Source: Catenibacillus scindens
Lineage (GTDB): Bacteria > Bacillota > Clostridia > Lachnospirales > Lachnospiraceae
Assembly (NCBI RefSeq): GCF_014202115.1
Contig: NZ_JACHFW010000003.1
Coordinates: 1 to 64,000 of the forward strand
Reading direction: 5' to 3'
Length of the DNA: 64,000 nt
Shown here: piece by piece, positions 41,228 through 50,518 of the stretch
Layout of the letters: the number at the start of each line of letters is the position of its first letter
Position numbering within the stretch: the stretch's first letter is position 1
Program-made: the position numbers and the translations under genes
Notes under the pieces: model-generated
What the model was told of the DNA's origin: nothing
Seen by the model: the letters and a program-made list of their open reading frames with translations, nothing else
Databases searched by the model: none

Positions 41228-41917
41228 ATGTTAGCGGACTATCATGTACATACCGAATATAGTGATGATTCCACCTATTGTATGGAACATGTTATCACAG
41301 ACGCAATCCGACTGGGATTAGAGGAGATATGTTTTACCGATCATGTTGATTACGGAGTGAAATGGGACTGGGACAGCGGGCAGGAAATTAAATATCGAAA
41401 CGGAGAACCCCTGGCAAATGTAGATTATCCCCGCTATATGGAAGAAATCAAAAAGATGCAGGCTCTTTATGGAAGTAAAATTCGTATACGGACGGGGCTT
41501 GAATTTGGAATCCAGACACATACCATCCCTATGTTTCGTTCTCTTTATCATCGCTATCCCTTTGACTTTATTATTTTGTCAATTCATCAGGTCAACGATC
41601 AGGAATTTTGGACATATCCGTTCCCAAACGTAAAACCTCTGATAGAGGAAATCTTAAAGACGGTCATCACCGATGGCAAAGGAATCGAGGTCAATACGTC
41701 TTCCTACCGCTATGGACTTTCTGATACGACGCCATCCAGGGAAATTCTTAAATTATATAAAGCCCTTGGCGGAAAGATTATTACCATTGGCAGCGACAGC
41801 CACAGGCCAGAACACCTGGGAACCTATATAAAAGAGACAAAAGAATTATTAAAAGAATTAGACTATACGCATTTTTGTACTTATGAAAGAATGGTGCCGA
41901 TATTTCATCCCCTGTAA
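41228..41917 (+). CDS. PHP-domain histidinol-phosphatase-type phosphoesterase, 229 aa
   Basis: Metal-dependent PHP fold. DYHVHTEYSDDS (first two metal His), ICFTDHVDYG (Asp-His), RTGLEFGIQ (Glu), FIILSIHQV (His), and late IGSDSHRPEHLG (Asp-x-His). Length and HisJ-like spacing fit histidinol phosphate phosphatase (hisJ), but no other his genes lie here, so the substrate remains open. AGGGAAAG precedes the ATG. Confidence 0.9.
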   Translation: MLADYHVHTEYSDDSTYCMEHVITDAIRLGLEEICFTDHVDYGVKWDWDSGQEIKYRNGEPLANVDYPRYMEEIKKMQALYGSKIRIRTGLEFGIQTHTIPMFRSLYHRYPFDFIILSIHQVNDQEFWTYPFPNVKPLIEEILKTVITDGKGIEVNTSSYRYGLSDTTPSREILKLYKALGGKIITIGSDSHRPEHLGTYIKETKELLKELDYTHFCTYERMVPIFHPL

Positions 41918-41957
41918 AACAGGAAAAGAATAGAAATATCACTGTCCTGTCAGGGGG

Positions 41958-42012
41958 CCGGTTTCATAAAAGCGCGGCGCAAGTTTGTCTGCGGAAGCTT
42001 TTATAAAACCAA
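41958..42012. terminator. Hairpin between PHP gene and pdxY
   Basis: Arms GGTTTcATAAAAGC and GCTTTTATaAAACC enclose a GC-rich loop of about 22 bases. Located between convergent genes; no classic T run. Confidence 0.45.
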
Positions 42013-42023
42013 CCATCTGCAGT

Positions 42024-42854
42024 TTAAACAAGATCTCTTAGCAGGGGCTCAAAGCTGACCCCGTCGGTCAGAGGGATCTCCATAGAAGCGGACAGGCGGA
42101 TGGACTTTGCCACAAAGTCCGCCGCCTTCTTCACAGAGGCGGCCAGCGCCGTCCCCTTCACTGCGTCCGCCGCGATAATGGAGGCAAATAAGTCCCCGGT
42201 GCCGCACCGGGATTGCCCTGCCGATGTAAAGGGAAGCCACTGGCCGGCGTCCTTTTCCATACAGTAATTGGCAAATGTCCCATCTCGTGATTCGATGCCT
42301 GTGATAACGATCTTTTCAGGTCCCATGGCCGTCAGCTTCCCGGCCAGGGCCCGGATCTCCCTTTCATTCCAGCTTTGCTGCCAGGGAGTATCGGTGAGTA
42401 TACACGCCTCCGTCACATTTGGCGTGATAATATTTCCCGCCGTGACCAGCTCTTTCATGGCCCGGCACATAGGCGCCGTGTACGTGCGGTATGTCCTTCC
42501 ATTGTCTCCCATGACCGGATCAATAATAATCTGTGTATCTTTTGAAGAAAAATCCTCAAAAAAGCGGCGGACAATATCCATCTGTGCCTCAGAGCCGAGA
42601 AATCCGGTGTAGATCCCGTCAAATTTCAGGCCCAGTTTTCCCCATTCCCGGATATAAGGCTCCATTTTATCTGTGTAGTCGTCAATAAAACAAGAGGCAA
42701 AAGCGGTGTGGTTGGATAAGATGGACGTCGGCACCGGACAGCAGGCCAGTCCCATAACTGAGATCACCGGGATAGACACGGTCAGGGCACATCGTCCAAA
42801 GCCTGTCAGATCGCTGATGACCGCCACTTTTTTCTGATTGTTGTGGGATACCAT
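42024..42854 (-). CDS. pdxY: Pyridoxal/pyridoxamine kinase, 276 aa
   Basis: Ribokinase-fold kinase of vitamin B6 salvage, making pyridoxal 5'-phosphate. VAVISDLTGFGRCALTVSIPVI at the N-terminus (PdxK/Y signature), FDGIYTGFLGSEAQ, DPVMGDNGRTY, and the anion-hole SAGQSRCGTGDLFASII near residue 215 with catalytic Asp. Normal length. It is downstream of metG and a TRIC channel gene on the same strand. Confidence 0.93.
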   Translation of the reverse strand: MVSHNNQKKVAVISDLTGFGRCALTVSIPVISVMGLACCPVPTSILSNHTAFASCFIDDYTDKMEPYIREWGKLGLKFDGIYTGFLGSEAQMDIVRRFFEDFSSKDTQIIIDPVMGDNGRTYRTYTAPMCRAMKELVTAGNIITPNVTEACILTDTPWQQSWNEREIRALAGKLTAMGPEKIVITGIESRDGTFANYCMEKDAGQWLPFTSAGQSRCGTGDLFASIIAADAVKGTALAASVKKAADFVAKSIRLSASMEIPLTDGVSFEPLLRDLV

Positions 42855-42938
42855 AAATCACACTCCTTATTTCCGCGAGCAGTGAGCCAGACGGATGCAC
42901 TTGCCCATCCATTTGGCCAGCGCCGCAAGATCTGACTG

Positions 42939-43568
42939 TTACTGGATCCGGGGCAGGTTCCAGCGGTAATGGGCCGCCAACAGCCGAATGAGAACGACCA
43001 GGGCCGCGGCGATGATCATGGCCAGAGTATCTCCAAGAAAGAGCCGGAAAATCAGACAGGCCACAGCTCCGGCAATGGAGGCGCAGGCATACACATGCTT
43101 AATAAAAACAAAAGGTGTATTTCCCGCCATAATATCCCGGATCATCCCACCGCCGATACCGGTGATCACTCCCACAAACAGAAGAAGAAAAATACTTTTA
43201 TATCCTTTCTGCAATGCAGTGTCGATACCGATAACTGTAAAAGCGCCAAGACCGATGGCGTCCATAACGTTCATCCACTTTTCGTAAGTTTCTACAAAAT
43301 GGCCGGACAAAAGCTCACGGCGCAGCCGGAACAGCAAAAACAGCAGACATGCTGTAAGTATTGAGACAACGGCGTAGGAGCTGTCCCTGAACATATTGGG
43401 CGGGGTAATGCCAAGAACCAAATCCCGGATCAGGCCTCCGCCAAGAGCCGTTGTGATGGCAAGGACATTAATGCCGAAAATATCCATATTTTTCCGAATA
43501 CCGATCATCGCCCCCGAAGAGGCAAAGGCCACTGTCCCGATAATTTCTATAACATATACAGCCAGCAT
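42939..43568 (-). CDS. Trimeric intracellular cation channel family protein (UPF0126), 209 aa
   Basis: Membrane protein with two repeats of three helices, each holding a glycine-rich signature: TTALGGGLIRDLVLGITPPNMF (about 40-61) and ITGIGGGMIRDIMAGNTPFVF (about 134-154). This is the prokaryotic TRIC/YadS family, forming trimeric monovalent cation channels. Begins 4 bp after the metG stop, so it is expressed from the same operon. Confidence 0.93.
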   Translation of the reverse strand: MLAVYVIEIIGTVAFASSGAMIGIRKNMDIFGINVLAITTALGGGLIRDLVLGITPPNMFRDSSYAVVSILTACLLFLLFRLRRELLSGHFVETYEKWMNVMDAIGLGAFTVIGIDTALQKGYKSIFLLLFVGVITGIGGGMIRDIMAGNTPFVFIKHVYACASIAGAVACLIFRLFLGDTLAMIIAAALVVLIRLLAAHYRWNLPRIQ

Positions 43569-43572
43569 GACA

Positions 43573-45549
43573 TCAGCAGATTTCAGCTCCCGCAGGCATT
43601 TCCTTCTCAGGAACCATTAAGGACAGATTTCCTTGGGCATCCTCAGCGCACAGGATCATGCCTTCCGACAGGATTCCCGCCAGCTTCGCAGGCTTTAAGT
43701 TGACAAGGACCATAACCTTTTTGCCAACCATTTCTTCCGCAGAATAGTATTTCTTAATTCCGGAAACGATCTGTTTCACCTGGCTGCCGATTTTTACCTG
43801 AGAGCAGAGAAGCTTTTTGGATTTTTTCACTTCCTCACAGGCAATGATCTCGCCTACCTGGAACTGAAGCTTTGAGAAATCATCGTAGGTGATCTCAGGC
43901 TTGGCCTCAATGTCGATGACTTCCTCATCTTGGGCATTTTCTTCCTGAGCAGGCCCTTCCTCTTTGACAGCGCGGGCCTCATGCATGGCCTCAACCTTTT
44001 CCATAACTTCCTTCAGATCCTGGCGGGCAAAAAGGATCTCCGGCTTTTCAACCACTTTGCCTCCGGTCTCAAGCTGTCCAAACTCGCCAAGCTCCTCGTA
44101 AGAACGGCGCTGTGTGCCTAACTGATCCAATATTTTTTTTGCTGTATCCGGCAAAAATGCCTCAAGGCATACGGCACTGATGCGGATACCCTCCATAAGA
44201 TTATAAAGCACTGTTGCCAGACGGTCTTTTTTAGATTCATCTTTTGCCAGTACCCATGGCTCTGTCTCATCAATATATTTATTGCAACGGCGCAGGAGTA
44301 CAAAAATCTCGGAAATAGCGTCAGCCACCCGCAGCTTATCCATCTTTTCTGCCACTTTTCCCGGCATAGCCAAAGCCACGGCCTTTAATTCCTCATCCAC
44401 AGTCTCACAAACTCCTGGATTGGAGATAACGCCGCCGAAATATTTATTGTTCATGGAAATGGTCCGGTTCACCAGATTTCCGAGAATATTGGCAAGATCA
44501 GAATTTAACCGCTCTACCATCAGCTCCCATGTGATAGTGCCGTCATTGTCAAAAGGCATTTCATGGAGAACAAAGTAGCGCACCGCGTCCACGCCAAAGA
44601 AATCCACCAGATCATCGGCGTAAATAATATTGCCTTTGGATTTACTCATCTTTCCGCCGTTCATCAAAAGCCACGGATGTCCGAATACCTGTTTTGGCAA
44701 AGGCAGATCCAGCGCCATAAGCATGATTGGCCAGTAAATAGTATGGAAACGGATAATATCCTTACCGATGAGGTGAAGATCCGCCGGCCAGTATTTTTCA
44801 AACATAGGATCGCTGTTGCCATCCAGATCATAACCAAGTCCGGTAATGTAGTTGCTTAAAGCGTCAATCCACACGTAAACCACATGTTTCGGGTCAAAAT
44901 CCACAGGAATCCCCCAGGAAAAACTTGTACGGGAAACACACAGATCCTGAAGGCCGGGCAGGAGGAAATTGTTCATCATTTCATTTTTCCGGGATTCTGG
45001 CTGGATAAACTCCGGATGCTCATTAATATAGTCGATGAGACGATCCGCGTATTTACTCAGCTTAAAGAAGTAGGCTTCCTCTTTGGCATCCACCACTTCC
45101 CGGCCGCAGTCCGGACACTTGCCATCCACAAGCTGGCTCTCTGTAAAGAAAGACTCGCAGGGCGTGCAGTATTTGCCTTCATAATAGCCTTTATAAATAT
45201 CGCCCTGGTCATAAAGCTTTTTAAAGATCTTCTGCACCTGTTTTTCATGGTCTGCATCTGTTGTGCGGATAAATTTGTCATAGGACGTATTCATCAGATC
45301 CCAAATATTTTTTATCTGTCCGGAAACATTGTCCACAAACGCTTTCGGCGTTACGCCGGCTTCCTCAGCCTTGATCTCAATTTTCTGTCCATGCTCGTCA
45401 GTACCGGTCTGGAAGCGCACATCATAGCCTTCCATCCGCTTAAAGCGGGCAATACTGTCGGCCAGCACAGCCTCATAAGTATTTCCAATATGGGGTTTAC
45501 CTGATGTGTAGGCAATGGCCGTTGTAATGTAGTAAGGTTTCTTTGCCAT
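43573..45549 (-). CDS. metG: Methionine-tRNA ligase
   Basis: 658-residue class I synthetase charging tRNA-Met. HIGN signature in SGKPHIGNTYEAVLADS (residue 20); zinc pairs CTPCESFF and CPDCGREV near 130-150; KMSKS loop GGKMSKSKGN near 300; anticodon-binding helices; and a C-terminal EMAPII-like tRNA-binding domain (about 555-658: LQFQVGEIIACEEVKKSKKLL). AGGAGG at optimal spacing. Expression is governed by a Met-type T-box leader (45735-46117). Cotranscribed with the TRIC channel and pdxY. Confidence 0.98.
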   Translation of the reverse strand: MAKKPYYITTAIAYTSGKPHIGNTYEAVLADSIARFKRMEGYDVRFQTGTDEHGQKIEIKAEEAGVTPKAFVDNVSGQIKNIWDLMNTSYDKFIRTTDADHEKQVQKIFKKLYDQGDIYKGYYEGKYCTPCESFFTESQLVDGKCPDCGREVVDAKEEAYFFKLSKYADRLIDYINEHPEFIQPESRKNEMMNNFLLPGLQDLCVSRTSFSWGIPVDFDPKHVVYVWIDALSNYITGLGYDLDGNSDPMFEKYWPADLHLIGKDIIRFHTIYWPIMLMALDLPLPKQVFGHPWLLMNGGKMSKSKGNIIYADDLVDFFGVDAVRYFVLHEMPFDNDGTITWELMVERLNSDLANILGNLVNRTISMNNKYFGGVISNPGVCETVDEELKAVALAMPGKVAEKMDKLRVADAISEIFVLLRRCNKYIDETEPWVLAKDESKKDRLATVLYNLMEGIRISAVCLEAFLPDTAKKILDQLGTQRRSYEELGEFGQLETGGKVVEKPEILFARQDLKEVMEKVEAMHEARAVKEEGPAQEENAQDEEVIDIEAKPEITYDDFSKLQFQVGEIIACEEVKKSKKLLCSQVKIGSQVKQIVSGIKKYYSAEEMVGKKVMVLVNLKPAKLAGILSEGMILCAEDAQGNLSLMVPEKEMPAGAEIC

Positions 45550-45572
45550 CTCTCATTCCTCCTGTTACAATC

Positions 45573-45725
45573 TTTTTTATTTTCCCGGAACACAGTTTTG
45601 GGAATTCATATAGAATCCTGCTTCCCAGGATTCTACGCCTGCGGCAAGCCGCGTCAGCGGCATCTTCTTCTTTGCCGCAGTGCGATCCCGCGCGGAGCGC
45701 TTTTTTATTTTCCCGGAACACAGTT
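45573..45725. repeat. 25-bp direct repeat bracketing a hairpin array in the metG leader
   Basis: TTTTTTATTTTCCCGGAACA... occurs at 45573-45597 and again, identical over 25 bp, at 45701-45725. Between them lie TAGAATCCTG/CAGGATTCTA, CTGCGGCAA/TTGCCGCAG and linker TGCGATCCCGCGCGGAGC (45681-45698), related to the linkers at 18492 and 40968. All lie between the T-box terminator and the metG ribosome binding site. Confidence 0.7.
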
Positions 45726-45734
45726 CCGGGAAAA

Positions 45735-46117
45735 TAAAAAAACCCGCCCTGAAATTTCAGGACGAGAGTCTATACTTCGTGTTACCACCTGGATTTATCC
45801 GCGCCTCGCGGCGGCGAACCTCAATAAGTACAATATCCGGGACTGGCAAATACAGATCTTTCGCCAAAAGTTCCCCTTCTTATACTCCGGCGCTGTAACG
45901 GGCGCCCCCGTCGCAGCCTAAAATATCCTCCCGCTCTAAAATCCGGAAAAATACTCTCGGTGCGCGGCTCCAAGGCCATGTTCAATACCTGCGTCTGCGC
46001 TTCTTCTCACCACAGGAAGCTCTCTGTAACAACGTTTAAGGTATCTACTCTTCTTTTCACTGCTTTTAACGCTTTTGATTGTGAACCATGGACAAAATAA
46101 AAAATCTGTCCATGACT
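45735..46117 (-). promoter_or_regulatory. T-box leader, methionine specifier, controlling metG
   Basis: Read on the minus strand: stem I with an AGAGAG...GTGGTGAGAA kink-turn/S-turn region (about 46030-46000), a likely specifier codon ATG (45979-45977), the T-box sequence AGGTGGTAACACG (about 45791-45779), then a terminator hairpin GTCCTGAAA/TTTCAGGGC with a run of T (about 45763-45735). Uncharged tRNA-Met would pair with the ATG and T-box bulge to form the antiterminator. The T-box has AACACG where many have ACCGCG. Confidence 0.88.
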
Positions 46118-46123
46118 ACTTAA

Positions 46124-46152
46124 AGAATACGTCCTAAAAAAATATTTGTCAA
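46124..46152 (-). promoter_or_regulatory. Promoter of the metG T-box transcript
   Basis: Minus strand TTGACA (46152-46147), 17-bp spacer and TATTCT (46129-46124). Perfect -35; predicted start near 46117. Confidence 0.75.
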
Positions 46153-46181
46153 GAGTGAAATCGCAAAAAGCAAATTATAAG

Positions 46182-46218
46182 CCGCCCCAGTGCGCCCACA
46201 CCGGAGCGGCCATGATAC
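46182..46218 (-). terminator. Weak terminator after the FUSC gene
   Basis: On the minus strand an imperfect GC-rich stem GCCGCTCC/GGGGCGGC is followed by TTATAATTTGCTTTTT. Confidence 0.45.
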
Positions 46219-46242
46219 CACACAAGGGCTGGGCAATTACGG

Positions 46243-48288
46243 TTACTGATACGATTTTTCGCAGATAAGGCGGTAGACTCTGGACACATTTTTTCCATAC
46301 CGGGTCATAAGGTAAGACAGCTCCGGCTCTCCGGGAATAGTGCGGTGGTAATCCAGATCCCGGATCTTTCGGGTATGCCGCTCCGGCTTCAGCCTGAGAC
46401 GCTGCTGGGCCTGGTTGAGAACGTAATCGGTAAAGGCGATATAATCTTCCAGTGTTTTCATGGCGGTCAGCCCACGGCGGCGGTTATTGACAAGAAAAAG
46501 CATCTGTTCCATTTCCGATACCATCCGCTGGGAAATCCTCAAAAATTCCAGATAGACGGGGCTTTTGTCGGGATGATTTTTTTCCACATAGTCTCTCAGT
46601 TGAACATGAATCATGTGGTATTCTAACTGTGCGTCGCAAATGATCCCATAATCCAGGGGCATACTTAAAGAGCCTCCAAGAATGCGCAGATACACATGAT
46701 GCATATGAAAAATCTGCTGTATATTATAATGAAACTGTTGTCCCATACTTGTGGGGAAGAAAAATCTGTTGATCACAAGGACAATGGCCACAGCCGCCGC
46801 CACATAGAGGATGCGAAGCTCAATAGCTGTGGTCTCGCCCATAGCCAGGGTCGCCATAGACAGCCCGAAACAGGTAACAAAGCCGGCGTGAACCCGCGTT
46901 CCCGGCGTCGCCATATACATACATGCCGCCATAAGCCCGGCCAGGATCAAATGGCCGATGTAGCCCGGCAGCAGAGGATAGATCACCGCCATGACAGCGC
47001 ATCCGGCTACAGTGCCGGCAAAACGGGTTTTCATGCGGTACTGGCTGTCCTCATACATGGGCCGGAGCAGCAAAAAAGCATTGAGTGGAAGCCAGTAACC
47101 GTGATCCGCACCGCTGATAACCACATAGGCAAAAGTCAGGACAAGGACAAGGCTCATGCGCATGGCAAATCGGAACTCAAAGGCGTCCATCTGAAGATGA
47201 TAGCGAAACCGCCCAGCCGCCCGCTGGTGACGGGGCAGATCCCAGCCGGAAGAAAGTTGCCCCTCCTCAAATTGTCTGAGCGTATCCAGTATGATCACAA
47301 ACGGGCGGACACAATTTTGCATTACCACAAAGATTTCTGTATCGTAAGTTTTAGCCTCCTCCACAAGTGCTTTTCCCCGGTCAAGGAGGGGCGATCGGTA
47401 TTCTTCTTTCCAGAAATCACAGCCGCCAGCGTCTGCCAGGTAACCCCCGCAGCGCCTTACAAAATCTTTTTCTTTTTGACACAAATCATCCTCCGATGAC
47501 CATGGCAGTTCCCGGCCGCTGCCGATAAAATAGGCGGCCCGCTGAAAGATCAGGGCAAAGTCATAGGAAACTTTGCCTTCCACGTCAACGATCTCCCGCC
47601 GCCCCCTGCGCATATAAGCGTCCCGGTAAAGACTTTGAGACAGGCTGTACAGGGTGGTTTCCGCCTCCCTGTCCGCCTCCTTGTTAAGGCAGCTTCTCAG
47701 CCATGAAGCATAGACTAAAAGCCCTTTTTTCGGGCGGCTGTAATCCGGGGTAAGGGGATGGGTCAGCCGGTAAATGACCGTCAGCGCCAGAAAACAGGCC
47801 ATAGCATAAAAAAATGCCGCCGTCTGGGCTATAAAGCCGGAAAAATCCATAGGCAAAAGCTGGAGAAATGTAAATGTCATCAGCCCGGAAAAATAGGCCA
47901 GTTTGTTAAACTGGCTGGCTTTTAAAAAGATGAGGCAGAAAGGTATAATAAAATTGAGAATCAGCCTCAGCGCCAAATTCCATGTAGCCACATAGGCCAG
48001 GGCGCACAAAAATATCTGAAGGCCGGCGACCCGAAAAAGGCTTCCCCAAGACTGGCGTTTTTTATAATTTCCTTTAAACACAACAGTGACAATGGAAACG
48101 ACCATGACACAGTGGGAGCCGAAAATCCAGATAACTGTACAAAACAAAAAAAGGAAGAAAACAATCACCGGAAGGGCCTGGGTAAACTTTTTCCATGTGC
48201 TTTTCATCTGATCCCTCACTGCTTTGGCAGAGATTTTCTCCAGCTTAATGACTTTCATCGCCTTACTGCCCCTCATGTTTTTCATCAT
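46243..48288 (-). CDS. FUSC family membrane protein, 681 aa
   Basis: Two hydrophobic blocks each of about six helices (about 30-170 and 390-525). They are separated by a cytoplasmic region of about 200 residues and followed by a helical C-terminal tail. The second block holds YWLPLNAFLLLRPMYEDSQYRMKTRFAGTVAGC, the fusaric acid resistance (FUSC/YccS) signature. Relatives export aromatic acids or other toxic organics. Its start overlaps the end of the upstream AraC gene by 26 bp if the ATG at 48288 is used; an ATG at 48258 would avoid overlap. Probably regulated by that AraC protein. Confidence 0.88.
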   Translation of the reverse strand: MMKNMRGSKAMKVIKLEKISAKAVRDQMKSTWKKFTQALPVIVFFLFLFCTVIWIFGSHCVMVVSIVTVVFKGNYKKRQSWGSLFRVAGLQIFLCALAYVATWNLALRLILNFIIPFCLIFLKASQFNKLAYFSGLMTFTFLQLLPMDFSGFIAQTAAFFYAMACFLALTVIYRLTHPLTPDYSRPKKGLLVYASWLRSCLNKEADREAETTLYSLSQSLYRDAYMRRGRREIVDVEGKVSYDFALIFQRAAYFIGSGRELPWSSEDDLCQKEKDFVRRCGGYLADAGGCDFWKEEYRSPLLDRGKALVEEAKTYDTEIFVVMQNCVRPFVIILDTLRQFEEGQLSSGWDLPRHQRAAGRFRYHLQMDAFEFRFAMRMSLVLVLTFAYVVISGADHGYWLPLNAFLLLRPMYEDSQYRMKTRFAGTVAGCAVMAVIYPLLPGYIGHLILAGLMAACMYMATPGTRVHAGFVTCFGLSMATLAMGETTAIELRILYVAAAVAIVLVINRFFFPTSMGQQFHYNIQQIFHMHHVYLRILGGSLSMPLDYGIICDAQLEYHMIHVQLRDYVEKNHPDKSPVYLEFLRISQRMVSEMEQMLFLVNNRRRGLTAMKTLEDYIAFTDYVLNQAQQRLRLKPERHTRKIRDLDYHRTIPGEPELSYLMTRYGKNVSRVYRLICEKSYQ

Positions 48289-49099
48289 TTCCGTTTTTTC
48301 CTTCCCGGACCTTTCTCAAAGTCCGGGGCGCACATCCGTAAATTTCTCTGAACATTTTTGTAAACAGCTTATAATTATTAAATCCATGGCGGGAGACAAT
48401 CTCCATAATACTGTCCTCAGAAGAGAGAAGCTCTTCATGGATATGGGTAAGCCGTACAAGGTGGAGATGACGGATAAAATTTACGCCCATATATTTTTTG
48501 AAGAAACGGCTGAAATACTCCCGGCTCAGGCCAAAATTCCCGGCAATCATTTCCAAAGTCAGATCTTCCATATGATGTTCCTCCACATAGGCCGCCATCT
48601 CCTGTATGCGATGTCTGGGATCTGTAGCCGCGTCCCCGTCTTCTCTGGCCCTGTATATACCAAACACATTGACAAGCACTGCTAAAATATCCATAACTTT
48701 TGCCGTCCATGCCAGCCGCGCCCCAGGCTTTCCGCCTGTGTATATACCGGGAATAGACTGCATATTTTCACAGATCTTCTCATAATCCTTCCATTGGCCT
48801 GTCCTTATCTTATCCGGGCCGCACAAAATCATCCACTGTTCAAACCCAGGCACATAACATTCCAGGAACTCCTCTGGGACAAGAATCTGAAGTCCCTGGG
48901 ACACTTCTGTAAGTACAGCCTCATGGACTGCCCCCGGATGGATCACAAAAAAATCACCGTCAGACAGACGATGCTCTTTTCCATCCATAACCACCGTCCC
49001 AAAACCTTTAAAAATATAATGCATTTCAAGTTCACGGTGGGCATGAGGCAAAAAGTAGCTGCCCCTTTCTGAATAATAATTAATCTCAATATCTTTCAA
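48263..49099 (-). CDS. AraC family transcriptional regulator, 278 aa
   Basis: N-terminal cupin sensor (SYFLPHAHRELEMHYIFKGFGTVV, GDFFVIHPGAVHEAV). The C-terminal double helix-turn-helix includes LTLEMIAGNFGLSREYFSRFFKKYMGVNF and IVSRHGFNNYKLFTKMFREIYGCAPRTLRK. Overlaps the FUSC transporter gene downstream, so it probably controls that efflux protein. The ligand is not known. Confidence 0.94.
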   Translation of the reverse strand: MKDIEINYYSERGSYFLPHAHRELEMHYIFKGFGTVVMDGKEHRLSDGDFFVIHPGAVHEAVLTEVSQGLQILVPEEFLECYVPGFEQWMILCGPDKIRTGQWKDYEKICENMQSIPGIYTGGKPGARLAWTAKVMDILAVLVNVFGIYRAREDGDAATDPRHRIQEMAAYVEEHHMEDLTLEMIAGNFGLSREYFSRFFKKYMGVNFIRHLHLVRLTHIHEELLSSEDSIMEIVSRHGFNNYKLFTKMFREIYGCAPRTLRKVREGKNGNDEKHEGQ

Positions 49100-49170
49100 C
49101 TATACTGCCTCCACATACCTTATGCCCGCCGTCCTGCCCTGCTGCTCACAATGTGAACAGTAGCCCTATT

Positions 49171-50238
49171 TCAATATAAAAATATCCGCTTTCCGCCTTT
49201 ATAAGCGCCGATCTCACCGATAATTCTTGCTGATGGCACCTGCCCTTTCAACTCCTCATAAAGCAGTCTGGCATCGTCTGGGTCCACAGCCATCAAAAGT
49301 CCGCCGGAAGTCTGAGGATCATAGAGGATATCCTGAATCTCCAAAGAGACGCTGCCCTCATCTACCCACTCCTGGGCAAAAGACCGGTTGCGGTACATTC
49401 CTGCAGGCAAAATCCCAAGGCGGGCAAACTCCAGAGCCTCCTCGATATAATCCACGCTATCTGTCCGGATCCGGATGCAGACGTTGCTGCCCTGGGCCAT
49501 TTCCAGAAGATGTCCAAGCATACCAAAACCGGTGACGTCAGTGCAGGCATGAACCCGGTATTTTACCATAATATCCCTGGCTTTTTTATTCAAGGTCATC
49601 ATAATTTCATAGGCCCGCTCCCGTGTCTCATCAGACACAAGATCCGCCTTCATTGCAGTGCTTATAATACCCATACCCAGGGGTTTTGTAAAGATCAAAA
49701 CATCCGACGGCCGCGCCCCGGAATTGGTCAGCAGCCCCTTTGGATGGACGAAGCCGGTTACTGCCAGACCATATTTGGGTTCATCGTCAAAAATGCTGTG
49801 CCCTCCTGTAATCAGGGCTCCGGCCTCATATACCTTATCATAACCTCCTTTTAAGATCTCATGGACAGCCTCCGAAGGCATCTTCTCAGGCACCGCCATA
49901 ATATTCTGGGCAAGTCTTGGCTCACCGCCCATGGCATAAACGTCAGACAGGGCATTGGCCGCAGCAATGGCCCCGTAAATATAAGGATCATCCGCGATCG
50001 GTGGGAAAAAATCGACAGTCTGGACAAGGGCCAGCTCGTCTGAAATCTTATATACCGAAGCATCATCGCTTTTATCAAAGCCCACTAAAAGATTTGGATC
50101 ACGGTGAACCTTAATATCCGACAAAAGCTTCGCCAGCACTCCGGCTCCTACTTTGGCACCGCATCCGGCGCACTTTGACAATTTTGTCAGCTTTACATTA
50201 TCTTTTACGCCATTTTGATCCATTCGCATATCTTCCAT
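49171..50238 (-). CDS. selD: Selenide, water dikinase
   Basis: 355-residue ATP-dependent enzyme making selenophosphate from selenide. The active-site loop reads SKCAGCGAKVGAGVL with Cys (not selenocysteine) near residue 24. Further motifs: LLVGFDKSDDASVYK, TVDFFPPIADDPYIYGAIAAANALSDVYAMGG and GAALITGGHS (AIRS-type ATP site). Two starts are plausible, 50271 (11 residues longer) and 50238 with GGGGG upstream; I prefer the latter. It lies in a selenium cluster with yedF-like, yedE, DUF3343 and desulfurase genes. Confidence 0.95.
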   Translation of the reverse strand: MEDMRMDQNGVKDNVKLTKLSKCAGCGAKVGAGVLAKLLSDIKVHRDPNLLVGFDKSDDASVYKISDELALVQTVDFFPPIADDPYIYGAIAAANALSDVYAMGGEPRLAQNIMAVPEKMPSEAVHEILKGGYDKVYEAGALITGGHSIFDDEPKYGLAVTGFVHPKGLLTNSGARPSDVLIFTKPLGMGIISTAMKADLVSDETRERAYEIMMTLNKKARDIMVKYRVHACTDVTGFGMLGHLLEMAQGSNVCIRIRTDSVDYIEEALEFARLGILPAGMYRNRSFAQEWVDEGSVSLEIQDILYDPQTSGGLLMAVDPDDARLLYEELKGQVPSARIIGEIGAYKGGKRIFLY

Positions 50239-50305
50239 TACCTGAATCCCCCGTTTTTTTCGTTCCTCCATCTTTTCCCGCCAGGCCTGTCTTTGTTCAG
50301 ACTTT

Positions 50306-50518
50306 CTACTTTTTCAGCGTCAGCTTAAATTCATCTCCGTTATAACTCTCGGTTGTCACCGCATAGCCCTGATTTGTGCCAAACCGGGTCACATTTTCCA
50401 CTGCGCAGCGGTCATCCACAAGAACTTCCAGCTCTGAGGGCGCGCTGTCCTTCACTTCCTTCTGCACCATAAGCACTGGTGTGGGGCATATATATCCTCT
50501 CGCGTCAATCTGCTTCAT
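50306..50518 (-). CDS. yedF: TusA/YedF-like sulfur carrier protein, 70 aa
   Basis: Small SirA/TusA-fold protein beginning MKQIDARGYICPTPVLMVQKEV, with the family Cys-Pro-x-Pro motif (Cys at residue 11), which in TusA carries a persulfide. YedF homologues adjoining yedE and selD are thought to carry selenium or sulfur. GGAGG precedes the ATG at 50518, which overlaps the end of yedE by 4 bp. Confidence 0.92.
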   Translation of the reverse strand: MKQIDARGYICPTPVLMVQKEVKDSAPSELEVLVDDRCAVENVTRFGTNQGYAVTTESYNGDEFKLTLKK

